The notes under the pieces were generated by a model. It was not told the DNA's origin, ran no database searches, and saw only the letters and a program-made list of their open reading frames with translations. Shown in pieces: positions 1 to 6,812 of a DNA stretch of 51,628 bases. Numbering within the stretch: the first letter of the stretch is position 1; each line of letters starts with the position of its first letter. The position numbers and the translations under genes were made by a program. Origin of the DNA: Candidatus Sulfotelmatobacter sp. (GTDB taxonomy: Bacteria > Acidobacteriota > Terriglobia > Terriglobales > Acidobacteriaceae); assembly GCA_017883385.1 (NCBI GenBank), contig JADGNQ010000027.1:1-51628 (forward strand). Reading direction: 5' to 3'.

Positions 1-111
1 CTGGTAGATCGCGTCTGGCGACAGGTCCTTATATTGCAGACCAGCCGCCCAGCGCGCCATCCTCGCGGTCACTGTTTCCTTTGCCGGAACTACTGATTTT
101 GGTGCGGACAA
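1..111 (-). CDS. MmgE/PrpD family protein, N-terminal fragment
   Basis: Only the first 37 codons lie in the window; the gene continues beyond base 1. The start is a TTG at 109-111, preceded at 7 nt by AAGGAG, which overlaps the stop codon of the upstream HD gene. The residues ARMARWAAGLQYKDLSPDAI match the N-terminus of MmgE/PrpD proteins (2-methylcitrate dehydratase and relatives), where a helix ending in a Leu-x-Tyr-x-x-Leu-x-Pro-type segment is usual. MmgE/PrpD enzymes dehydrate or isomerise small carboxylic acids. Substrate cannot be told from this fragment. The shared Shine-Dalgarno/stop implies translational coupling to the HD gene. Confidence 0.6.
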   Translation of the reverse strand, partial: MSAPKSVVPAKETVTARMARWAAGLQYKDLSPDAIYQ

Positions 112-122
112 GATTCTTCTCC

Positions 123-683
123 TTAGGTCTTGACTCTCGTGTTCTTCGGGTTCTTGAACGGCAAGAACGCCATGAAGTCGGCGTGATGCACAATGAAAGC
201 TTCGGTCGTTCGCTTGACGAGATCGCCTTCCGCGGCATGCGCCGCAATGATGTGGCAAACCGCGTCCGGCACGCCGCATTCCAGCGCTAGCGCGACCCCG
301 GTGAACGGATGCCGCAAAGCTTCACCCCGCTCGCTCTGCCGGCTCTTGCCGTCGGGGCCAATTTCGTATTCCAGCAATTTGCCCACGTCGGCCAGAATCG
401 CGCCCGCAATCACGGTGTCCATATCGATCGGCAAGGCCCGCCCCATGAACTCCTGCATAGCCTTGGCGCTGTGTCGCGCGATGTGCACGACGCAGCGTTT
501 ATGCACCATGAAAGTGACGGAGCAGTTCGGAACCAGCAGCGTAAAAGGGATCTGCTTCAGGTCCTCCGCTTTGAGCGGACTGCGCTCGAGCGCCTTGATC
601 CAGGTCTGTGTAACTTGTTCACGTAATTGGAGATCTTCAATCCAATCGATCTCCGGCCATAACCGCTTGATGGTCTCTCGCAT
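123..683 (-). CDS. HD-domain protein with altered HD motif
   Basis: A 186-residue soluble protein. It has the layout of an HD metal-dependent phosphohydrolase: His67, the metal-motif region ILADVGK (97-101), His125, His149 and His167-Ala-Asp169. The first residue of the usual His-Asp doublet is Ala98, so one metal ligand seems to be missing while Asp99 is kept. HD proteins hydrolyse phosphate esters, often nucleotides or cyclic dinucleotides. With Ala98 the activity could be changed or lost. The stop codon lies inside the ribosome binding site of the MmgE/PrpD gene that follows, so the two genes are probably co-translated. No signal peptide or membrane segment is seen. Confidence 0.75.
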   Translation of the reverse strand: MRETIKRLWPEIDWIEDLQLREQVTQTWIKALERSPLKAEDLKQIPFTLLVPNCSVTFMVHKRCVVHIARHSAKAMQEFMGRALPIDMDTVIAGAILADVGKLLEYEIGPDGKSRQSERGEALRHPFTGVALALECGVPDAVCHIIAAHAAEGDLVKRTTEAFIVHHADFMAFLPFKNPKNTRVKT

Positions 684-978
684 GCCTCAGTCCCTATGCA
701 AACACTTCAGGCTAGCTTGGCCCGGAAGCGGGGACGACGATTAGGATCACACTGGCCTGTGATTGAAACACGCGCGCGTTTTGGGCTTCATCCATCTGGC
801 CGACGCCTCTTGATTTTCGGTTTCAAAGACGTCGACGGCCGCCCCCAAATGAGCCGATGCCGCCGCCACTCGAAAAGAGGGAGCGTTTTCGCAGCATGGA
901 ATCCCGCGAGAAATCTCTTGCAGGAACCGCCATTGAAACGTTTTACTATTCAGTCATCCCACAAATTCCGAGGACCCC
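684..978. other. Intergenic region, divergent promoters expected
   Basis: This gap separates two divergently transcribed genes and must hold both promoters. I see no clear -35/-10 pair, no long palindrome and no credible small gene. The plus-strand gene has a usable ribosome binding site (GAGG, 5 nt before the ATG at 979). Confidence 0.4.
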
Positions 979-3171
979 ATGTATCCTCTGCGCCGATTCT
1001 TGCCTCTGACTTGCTCGTTCTTTTTTATCGTCGTAGTCTGTGCCACCATCGTGCAAATCGTCCCACGATCTCTCGCTCAATCCACAACTACGCCCCCGCA
1101 ACCGACCGTCGTCCACGTTGACACCACTCCAGCCCACATCCTGAACTCGTTTGATCCCGACCGTTCCCTCGGCAGTTCGGTCGATGTGCTCTCCCACAGC
1201 GGTATTGACCAGGTCTATACCCCGCACATCCTTCAGGAATCTCTATCCGCAGGCTGGGGCCCGATCACCTACCGCAACAACACTGAACTGCGCATGGCCG
1301 CCTGGCACTGGACCGAAAACGGCACCTGGAGCGACCCAGAGCACAAGAGCGGATACTTTACCGGCAGCACCGAACTCAAGGAGCCGACACGCTACATCCT
1401 CGCCTACGCCCTGCCCCATCGCGGATTTTCCACCAGCGGCGACCGCCCCATCGGCACGCCCAATCTCACTTACTGGAAGAGCAATCCTTATCTCACGAGC
1501 AAGTTCACCCACGAGAGCGATACGCTGCATCCGCAATGGGTCATCGTCGATCTACGCTCTCCGCAGCCGGTCAGCGCGGTGCAGATCGCATGGGCCGCCC
1601 CGTTCGCCGTCACCTACCAGATCGAGTATTGGGACGGAAAATACGCGCTCGACTTCGATCGCGGTCCTGCAGGAAGTTGGAAGATTTTTCCTAATGGCTC
1701 ATTAAAGAACGCCAAAGGCGGCACTGTAACACTGAAACTCTCCGATGTGCCCGTCACTACTCAGTATGTCCGGGTGCTCATGACGGAGTCGTCGAACACG
1801 TGCGATCTGCACGGATCGGGCGATATCCGCAACTGCGTTGGCTATGCGATCCAGGAGATCCACGCCGGAAGCGTAGACGCCACCGGCACGTTCACCGACG
1901 TCGCAAAAGATGCCACCGGCAAGAACCAGCCCGAGTATTGCTCCTCCTCCATCGACCCATGGCATTCCCAGAGCGATGTAAACGCCACCGGAGGCTACCA
2001 GCACACCGGCTTCGATCTTTTCTTCACCAGCGGCATCACCAACAATCTGCCGGCAATGATTCCGGTCACAATGCTCTACGGGACTCCCGACGATGCCGCA
2101 GCGCAGATCGCGTACATCGAAAAGCGTAACTACCCGATCGCCTACATCGAAATGGGTGAGGAACCCGACGGCAAGCACGCCATGCCCGAAGATTACGGCG
2201 CTCTCTATGTCCAGTGGGCGGACGCGATTCACGAGATCGACCCCAAACTCAAGCTCGGAGGGCCCATCTTCGAGGGCGTGAACGAAGACATCCGCGTGTG
2301 GCCCGACGCCCAGGGACGCACATCGTGGATGGGCCGTTTCGTCGACTACCTCAAGACGCACGGCCACCTGAAAGACCTGGCTTTCGTGTCCTTCGAACAC
2401 TATCCGTTCGAGCCGTGCGATATCACGTGGAAGACCCTCTACTCCGAGCCGCAGTTAATGACGCATATCCTCCAGGTCTGGAGAGATGATGGTGTACCCA
2501 AGGACGTGCCTCTGATCGTTACCGAAAGCCACCTCGCGGCCGCTCTCACTGGCCCAATGAGCACGATGTTCGCCGGCCTCTGGCTGGCCGACAATATCGG
2601 ATCATTTTTCGAGGGCGGAGGTGCCGCGTTTTATCACTCACCCATCCAGCCCCAGGGATTGCAGAATAGTTGCCTGGGTTGGGCCTCGTGGTCGAATTTT
2701 GTCGCACCGCACGAGTACGACATCACGGGCTACACTTCGCTGTATTACGCCGCCCACATGATCAACCTCGAGTGGGCGCAACATCACTCCGGCACGCACC
2801 AGATGTTTCCGTCCTCTGTGGGAATTCAAGACAGCGAGGGCAACGCACTAGTCACCTCGTATGCGGTCCTTCGCCCTGACGGGAACTGGGCTGTCATGAT
2901 GGTCAATCGTGACGAATCCACGTCGCACTCGGTTCGGGTCACCTTCGAGAACTCCGCCAACAAACGTCATGGATTCTTCGCGGGCCCAGTCGACATCGTG
3001 ACTTTCGGCAGCGAGCAATATGTCTGGATCAGCGACGGCACGAACAGTCACGCCGACCCCGACCATCCGCCAGTTGGCACAACTGTAGAAGGCGACTCGA
3101 AAACGATCTTCACGCTGCCGAAGGCGTCAATCACCGTCCTCCGCGGAAAAGTAACGGGACTCCGCGATTGA
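979..3171 (+). CDS. Secreted glycoside hydrolase-like protein (clan GH-A type, discoidin-like N-terminal part)
   Basis: 730 residues with an N-terminal signal peptide (hydrophobic stretch 10-30, cleavage likely near Ala33-Gln). Residues about 190-300 are beta-rich and resemble a discoidin/F5-8C-like carbohydrate-binding module (VDLRSPQPVSAVQIAWAAPF). The central part resembles a TIM-barrel glycosidase of clan GH-A: IEMGEEPDG places Glu395 as candidate acid/base, and LIVTESHLA places Glu516 as candidate nucleophile. The usual Asn before the acid/base Glu is Glu394 here. The C-terminal part (about 600-730) looks like the beta-sandwich of GH39/GH51-like enzymes. Substrate is unknown; a plant or microbial polysaccharide is plausible. 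It is a monocistronic gene. Confidence 0.65.
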   Translation: MYPLRRFLPLTCSFFFIVVVCATIVQIVPRSLAQSTTTPPQPTVVHVDTTPAHILNSFDPDRSLGSSVDVLSHSGIDQVYTPHILQESLSAGWGPITYRNNTELRMAAWHWTENGTWSDPEHKSGYFTGSTELKEPTRYILAYALPHRGFSTSGDRPIGTPNLTYWKSNPYLTSKFTHESDTLHPQWVIVDLRSPQPVSAVQIAWAAPFAVTYQIEYWDGKYALDFDRGPAGSWKIFPNGSLKNAKGGTVTLKLSDVPVTTQYVRVLMTESSNTCDLHGSGDIRNCVGYAIQEIHAGSVDATGTFTDVAKDATGKNQPEYCSSSIDPWHSQSDVNATGGYQHTGFDLFFTSGITNNLPAMIPVTMLYGTPDDAAAQIAYIEKRNYPIAYIEMGEEPDGKHAMPEDYGALYVQWADAIHEIDPKLKLGGPIFEGVNEDIRVWPDAQGRTSWMGRFVDYLKTHGHLKDLAFVSFEHYPFEPCDITWKTLYSEPQLMTHILQVWRDDGVPKDVPLIVTESHLAAALTGPMSTMFAGLWLADNIGSFFEGGGAAFYHSPIQPQGLQNSCLGWASWSNFVAPHEYDITGYTSLYYAAHMINLEWAQHHSGTHQMFPSSVGIQDSEGNALVTSYAVLRPDGNWAVMMVNRDESTSHSVRVTFENSANKRHGFFAGPVDIVTFGSEQYVWISDGTNSHADPDHPPVGTTVEGDSKTIFTLPKASITVLRGKVTGLRD

Positions 3172-3183
3172 CATTCTTCACTC

Positions 3184-3278
3184 GTAGAGACGTAGCTTGC
3201 TACGTCTCTGCCGGCAGCGCAGGTGAACTCATGCCTGTAAGACTCCGCCGGCAGAGACGTTGCAAGCAACGTCTCTAC
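3184..3278. repeat. BIME-like pair of palindromes (family A)
   Basis: Two 29-nt palindromic units, 3184-3212 and 3250-3278, lie in opposite orientation 37 nt apart. Each has the core AGAGACGT-AGCTTGCT-ACGTCTCT or a one-base variant. The same paired arrangement recurs at 47077-47169. They sit just after the stop of the glycosidase gene, so the transcript 3' end would fold into strong hairpins. Confidence 0.9.
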
Positions 3279-3416
3279 GACAAACGTTTTCCACAGGTTT
3301 TATTTCATTCGTGTGACGAGCAACCGTGACTGAGAAACCTGCCTCCGCTACTGTGGACAACGTAGGTACCGGATGTGGCGACGCGCAAGTCCTAGGAAAC
3401 TCGCGACCCCCGCAAC

Positions 3417-3532
3417 CTCCCCACGTGAGTGAGGGACAGTCTGGGACATCCGAAAGCCAAGGCGCTCGGTAAGCTACCCCGAATAGCTCGGGACCAGCGC
3501 CCGCTGTGGGAGTGATCACTCCTAACGTTTTT
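3417..3532 (+). ncRNA. Candidate structured RNA with riboswitch-like terminator switch
   Basis: An outer helix pairs CTCCCCAC (3417-3424) with GTGGGAG (3506-3512), with one bulged base. Inside, GGCGCT (3461-3466) pairs with AGCGCC (3496-3501), GGT (3468-3470) with ACC (3493-3495), and CCCGA (3478-3482) with TCGGG (3488-3492). The strand 3488-3501 is therefore continuously paired. The 3' strand of the outer helix shares bases 3509-3512 with an intrinsic terminator hairpin, so the two structures exclude each other. No plus-strand gene follows within 1.1 kb, so it may be a standalone small RNA. The family is not recognised; the 5' boundary could be further upstream (to about 3330). Confidence 0.4.
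3509..3532 (+). terminator. Intrinsic terminator of the RNA candidate
   Basis: The perfect palindrome GGAGTGATCACTCC (3509-3522) would form a 5-bp stem with a GATC loop. It is followed after TAACG by five T (3528-3532). Confidence 0.5.
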
Positions 3533-3690
3533 CATCAAGGCGAAAGGCCACTTGACGCCAGATATCAGAAGGAAACAGAGGAAAGAGGAATAGATAACTG
3601 TAAAAGACGTAGCTGAAACCAAGAACTCAGGATGGGATTCCGAGGGTAGGTCACATGTTCCGCGACCTCAACGGGAGATTCCTCGCATCC

Positions 3691-3719
3691 CCCCGTGTCC
3701 TCTGTGTCCTCTGTGGTGA
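3691..3719. repeat. Copy of a widespread 'CTCTGTGTCCTCTGTGG' intergenic repeat
   Basis: The stretch CCTCTGTGTCCTCTGTGG belongs to a simple repeat type seen in intergenic DNA of many soil bacteria. The reverse-complement version (CGCAGAGAACACAGAGG) occurs inside the larger inverted repeat at 5014-5116. The remaining bases of 3533-3744 show nothing else that I can support. Confidence 0.6.
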
Positions 3720-3744
3720 GTAGCCTTCTGCGGACGCGCCCACC

Positions 3745-4473
3745 TCACGTCCCCGGCTTGATCTCCGCCGCCTTCCCGTCGTGATACACAATCACCAGCG
3801 GCTTCCCGCCATTCGGATAGCGCACCGTCTTCGAATAGGAAGTGTCCCCCGCGTCCGGCACGCCCATGCCAAGCGCGAAGTCCGCCTGCATCTCGTTCAT
3901 CCCCGGCTTGACTTCGTGCTGCGCCACCGCTTGCCACACGTCCACAGGCCAATGCTTGTACAGTTCGCGCGGGTCCTCAATAAAAAACATCTCGTCGGAA
4001 TAAATCTTGTACTGATCGTCCGCCTCGAATCCGATTGGCACCGCGTAGCTCTTCCCCTCTTTCTGAAATACCGCCATCACCTGCCGCCGCTGTCTCGCTC
4101 CTGAGGGCGTCGCGGTTACAACATCTTTGATCGCAAGCTGTTCGATCGGAAGCAACAGTCCGGCCTCATGCTCGAAGTCGATTTTCCTGTGCGCCAGATC
4201 GTAGGGATAATAGGTATACCGATATCCTTCCTTCACCCAAACTGGCTGCTGCGTAAGCTGTTTCGCGCTCTTCAGATCGTAGGGATAGAGCTTCTTGGGA
4301 GTAACGTAGTAGTCCGGATTCGAATACCCAACGCTCCGCGCCTGCTTCTGCCTCTCGGCGTCGAGGAGGTCCTCGTGGCGCTGGTAAAAGATGTACCCCG
4401 CGCGTAATCCCGCGATCACCAGCGCCACGACCAACGCCAGTTGAACCCTCTGTCTCGCCTCTGGACTGATCAT
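3745..4473 (-). CDS. Membrane-anchored protein of unknown function
   Basis: With the ATG at 4471-4473 this is a 242-residue protein. The open frame runs further upstream, but that part crosses the repeat at 4512-4552 and looks non-coding. One transmembrane helix lies at about residues 9-27 (VQLALVVALVIAGLRAG), followed by a long extracytoplasmic, Tyr/Pro-rich region with repeated PYDL segments (KLYPYDLKSAK; YTYYPYDLAHR). No family is recognised and no catalytic motif is evident. Orientation is probably N-terminus in the cytoplasm with a periplasmic body. It is divergent from the DUF59 gene at 4634. Confidence 0.6.
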   Translation of the reverse strand: MISPEARQRVQLALVVALVIAGLRAGYIFYQRHEDLLDAERQKQARSVGYSNPDYYVTPKKLYPYDLKSAKQLTQQPVWVKEGYRYTYYPYDLAHRKIDFEHEAGLLLPIEQLAIKDVVTATPSGARQRRQVMAVFQKEGKSYAVPIGFEADDQYKIYSDEMFFIEDPRELYKHWPVDVWQAVAQHEVKPGMNEMQADFALGMGVPDAGDTSYSKTVRYPNGGKPLVIVYHDGKAAEIKPGT

Positions 4474-4511
4474 GCTCTGCTCACCATGGGAAAACTCTAC
4501 CAGAACGTCGC

Positions 4512-4552
4512 GGGTGCCCCATCCTTCTCGCGTTGTTTGCGAGAGGGGGGGA
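4512..4552. repeat. Family B palindrome, copy 1
   Basis: GGGTGCCCCATCCTTCTCGC, then a short loop, then GCGAGAGGGGGG. It is one of four copies in the window (also at 6732, 28002, 37951). Copies 1 and 2 share the 3' extension TTTGATTT. Here it lies between divergent genes. Confidence 0.8.
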
Positions 4553-4633
4553 CTTTGATTTCCTCGGCGAAGTCCAGAAGACCTTGGCCCCGTTATAGAC
4601 TGAAGAATGTAAACTGAAGAAGAGGAATCGCCG

Positions 4634-4966
4634 ATGCCCATCACTGAACAAGACGTCCTGAGCGCGCTGAAGAGTTGCTATGATCCCGAAATCCCGGTCA
4701 ACATCGTCGACCTCGGCCTGATCTACCACGTAAACTTCGCACCCGCGCCAGCGGCGAATCCGGAGGAGCCGAAACAGGACGTCACCGTCGAAATGACTCT
4801 CACCGCGCAAGGCTGCCCCGAACACGTCAACATCAGCGCCCAGGTCAAATCCCGCGTCGAGCAACTGCCCGGTGTCGCCAACTGCACTGTGAATGTGGTG
4901 TGGACCCCCGCCTGGACTCCCGAACGTCTCAGCCCCGACGCCAGAAAGCAACTAGGCATCGAGTGA
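4634..4966 (+). CDS. MIP18/DUF59 family metal-sulfur cluster assembly protein
   Basis: A 110-residue protein with the hallmarks of the family: DPEIPVNIVDLGLIY near residues 18-32 and VEMTLTAQGCPEH around residues 51-63, containing the conserved Cys. Members (SufT, PaaD, yeast Cia2 relatives) help load or transfer Fe-S clusters onto target proteins; PaaD acts on an oxygenase complex. No suf or paa genes are nearby, so it is best read as a general Fe-S maturation factor. ATG start; it follows the spacer with repeat copy B1 and is divergent from the membrane protein gene. Confidence 0.88.
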   Translation: MPITEQDVLSALKSCYDPEIPVNIVDLGLIYHVNFAPAPAANPEEPKQDVTVEMTLTAQGCPEHVNISAQVKSRVEQLPGVANCTVNVVWTPAWTPERLSPDARKQLGIE

Positions 4967-5013
4967 GACCGGCCCCGGAACCTAGCCTTCCAGCCAAAGG
5001 CCGAAAAAAACTC

Positions 5014-5116
5014 TGACCGCAAAGGTCGTGAAGAAAAGCCGCAGAGAACACAGAGGAAATTGTCGCCTGCTCTTCTTTGCGTCCTTCGCGGCCTTTCTTT
5101 GCGATCTTTGCGGTCA
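5014..5116. repeat. Long imperfect inverted repeat between convergent genes
   Basis: The left arm begins TGACCGCAAAGGTCGTGAAG (5014-5033) and the right arm ends with its near reverse complement (about 5094-5116, CTTTGCGATCTTTGCGGTCA). The interior carries CGCAGAGAACACAGAGG and CTTTGCGTCCTTCGCGG. It lies between two convergent genes and would form a strong hairpin in both transcripts. The long open frame that runs out of it into the peptidase gene is an artefact of the repeat. Confidence 0.8.
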
Positions 5117-5134
5117 AGGGCTTTCCGAAATCCG

Positions 5135-5413
5135 CTATCCCCCGATTTCGTCCCAAACATCCTCCGCGCTCTGTCCCGCGGCTTCTGTAATCCGTTTGCC
5201 CGCTCGCCCGGCCATCTCCATCACTTGCATGCCACGATCGAAATACTCCGGCAACGCCTCCCGCACTCTCTCAAACGTCTCCGGATACTCCGACGCCACC
5301 ACCGCCAGCCCCACACCCGTAGCCAGCACCCCTGCCGGATACTTCTTTTTCATGAACAGAATTGCCGCCGCCCCTATCGAACCCAGAACCACTGCTTTCT
5401 TCCAGCTCTCCAT
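5135..5413 (-). CDS. Small membrane protein of unknown function
   Basis: A 92-residue protein starting at the ATG at 5411-5413 (MESWKKAVVLGSIG). Two adjacent hydrophobic segments (about 7-21 and 26-41) are separated by the basic hairpin MKKKYP, giving a likely helical hairpin in the inner membrane. An acidic, amphipathic C-terminal half follows (EYPETFERVREALPEYFD, ending AEDVWDEIGG). A G-rich stretch (GGGGGAG) directly precedes the start. It resembles short conserved hypothetical proteins of Acidobacteria; function unknown. The same frame continues upstream to 5599, but that part overlaps the divergent peptidase start and is unlikely to be translated. Confidence 0.65.
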   Translation of the reverse strand: MESWKKAVVLGSIGAAAILFMKKKYPAGVLATGVGLAVVASEYPETFERVREALPEYFDRGMQVMEMAGRAGKRITEAAGQSAEDVWDEIGG

Positions 5414-5540
5414 GCTCCCCCCAAGAAGGATTTCTTGCTCCGATTGTACGCCAGAGCCGCGCCTCCAAAAGCGCACCAAATCGCGTACCCTCTCCGCCCT
5501 CAACATCCTTGTATACTGCCTCCTTTGCTGGAGGGCCCCC

Positions 5541-6713
5541 ATGTCCACTCTCGTCCGCTGGTCCGCACTCATCCTTGCGGCCAGCCTGTTCGCCGCCACT
5601 CTTTCCGCTCAAACCAAACCGCGCGCCCGCGACCTCGGCGTTCCCTTCGACGGCACGCCCGGCCCCAACAACGCCATCACCGACGTCAAAGGGGTCGAGG
5701 TCGGCCACACCACTCTCATCTCCGGCGAGGGCAAACTCGAGATCGGCAAGGGCCCCATTCGTACCGGCGTCACTGCCATTCATCCTCGCGGCAAGACCAG
5801 CAACGACGCCGTCTTCGCCGCCTGGTTCACCCTCAACGGCAATGGAGAGATGACCGGCACCACTTGGGTCGACGACTCTGGATTCCTCAACGGCCCCGTC
5901 ATGATCACCAACACCCACAGCGTGGGAGTCGTCCGCGACGCGGTCATCGCCTGGAAGGTCAAGCACGGCTCACCCGACATGGAAGGCTACTGGTGGTCGC
6001 TCCCCGTCGTCGCCGAGACCTGGGACGGCTACCTCAACGACATCAACGGATTCCACGTCAAACCCGAAGACGCCTGGCACGCCCTCGACGTCGCCCACAC
6101 CGGCCCGGTCGAAGAAGGTAGCGTCGGCGGTGGCACGGGCATGATCTGCAATGAATTCAAAGGCGGCATTGGTACGTCGTCGCGCGTGCTCGATGAAAAA
6201 GCGGGAGGATACACCGTCGGTGTGCTGGTGCAATGCAACTATGGATCGCGCGAGCAACTCCGCATCGCTGGTATCAATGTCGGCCGCGAAATCCCTGAGC
6301 ACACCGTCTGGAAGGAGGACGTTGGGTCCATCATCGTGGTCCTCGCGACCGACGCCCCGCTCATCCCCACACAACTGAAGCGCATTGCCAGAAAGATTTC
6401 GCTCGGCTTGGGCCGCGACGGCAGCTACTCCGGCGATGGTTCCGGCGACATCTTCATCGCATTTTCCACCGCGAATCCCGGGGCTGACAAACAAAGTTCC
6501 GGCGGCACCAAGGCGCTACACCAGCTCACCATGCTCCCCAACGATTCGCTCGATCCGATTTTTCTGGCGACGGTCCAGGCCACTGAAGAAGCGGTGGTCA
6601 ACGCCATGGTCGCCGCCGAAACCATGACCGGCATCAACAATCACACCGTCATCGCCCTGCCGCACGACCGCCTGCGCGAAGCGCTGAAGAAATACAATCG
6701 CCTGGCAAAGTAA
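5541..6713 (+). CDS. Secreted P1 family peptidase (DmpA/BapA-type aminopeptidase)
   Basis: With the ATG at 5541 (GGAGG 7 nt upstream) the protein has 390 residues, usual for the family, with a signal peptide ending near Ala23-Gln24. Typical features follow: RARDLGVPFDG, NAITDVKGVEVGHTT, the TGVTAI segment, EEGSVGGGTGM (191-201), and the GIGTSSRV segment (209-216), which is where these enzymes cut themselves into two chains and expose the N-terminal nucleophile. Family members are aminopeptidases releasing D- or beta-amino acids, such as beta-alanine, from short peptides. The signal peptide implies a periplasmic site. A longer frame upstream comes from repeat sequence. Confidence 0.85.
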   Translation: MSTLVRWSALILAASLFAATLSAQTKPRARDLGVPFDGTPGPNNAITDVKGVEVGHTTLISGEGKLEIGKGPIRTGVTAIHPRGKTSNDAVFAAWFTLNGNGEMTGTTWVDDSGFLNGPVMITNTHSVGVVRDAVIAWKVKHGSPDMEGYWWSLPVVAETWDGYLNDINGFHVKPEDAWHALDVAHTGPVEEGSVGGGTGMICNEFKGGIGTSSRVLDEKAGGYTVGVLVQCNYGSREQLRIAGINVGREIPEHTVWKEDVGSIIVVLATDAPLIPTQLKRIARKISLGLGRDGSYSGDGSGDIFIAFSTANPGADKQSSGGTKALHQLTMLPNDSLDPIFLATVQATEEAVVNAMVAAETMTGINNHTVIALPHDRLREALKKYNRLAK

Positions 6714-6731
6714 TCGCGGGAAGAACCAACC

Positions 6732-6772
6732 GGTGTCCCACCCTTCTCGAGTTCTTCGCGAGAGGGTGGGGG
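6732..6772. repeat. Family B palindrome, copy 2, between convergent genes
   Basis: GGTGTCCCACCCTTCTCGAG, a short loop, then CGCGAGAGGGTGGGGG, followed by TTTTGATTTTCTC. It lies 19 nt after the peptidase stop and 41 nt after the end of the convergent sigma-54 activator gene, a position fit for a two-way transcription stop. Confidence 0.8.
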
Positions 6773-6812
6773 TTTTGATTTTCTCTTGAGGTCTCGCCGA
6801 GCGTTTTGCGCG

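Noticed and set aside
3330-3480. Cobalamin riboswitch resemblance (CTGCCTCCGCTACTGTGG and GACCCCCGCAAC)
   Set aside because: The phrases look like the riboswitch core but the order and the remaining B12 elements are absent and no B12-related gene follows.
5028-5540. A longer N-terminal extension of the P1 peptidase
   Set aside because: It begins in a repeat, overlaps the convergent small membrane gene, and would bury the clear signal peptide that starts at 5541 with a good ribosome site.
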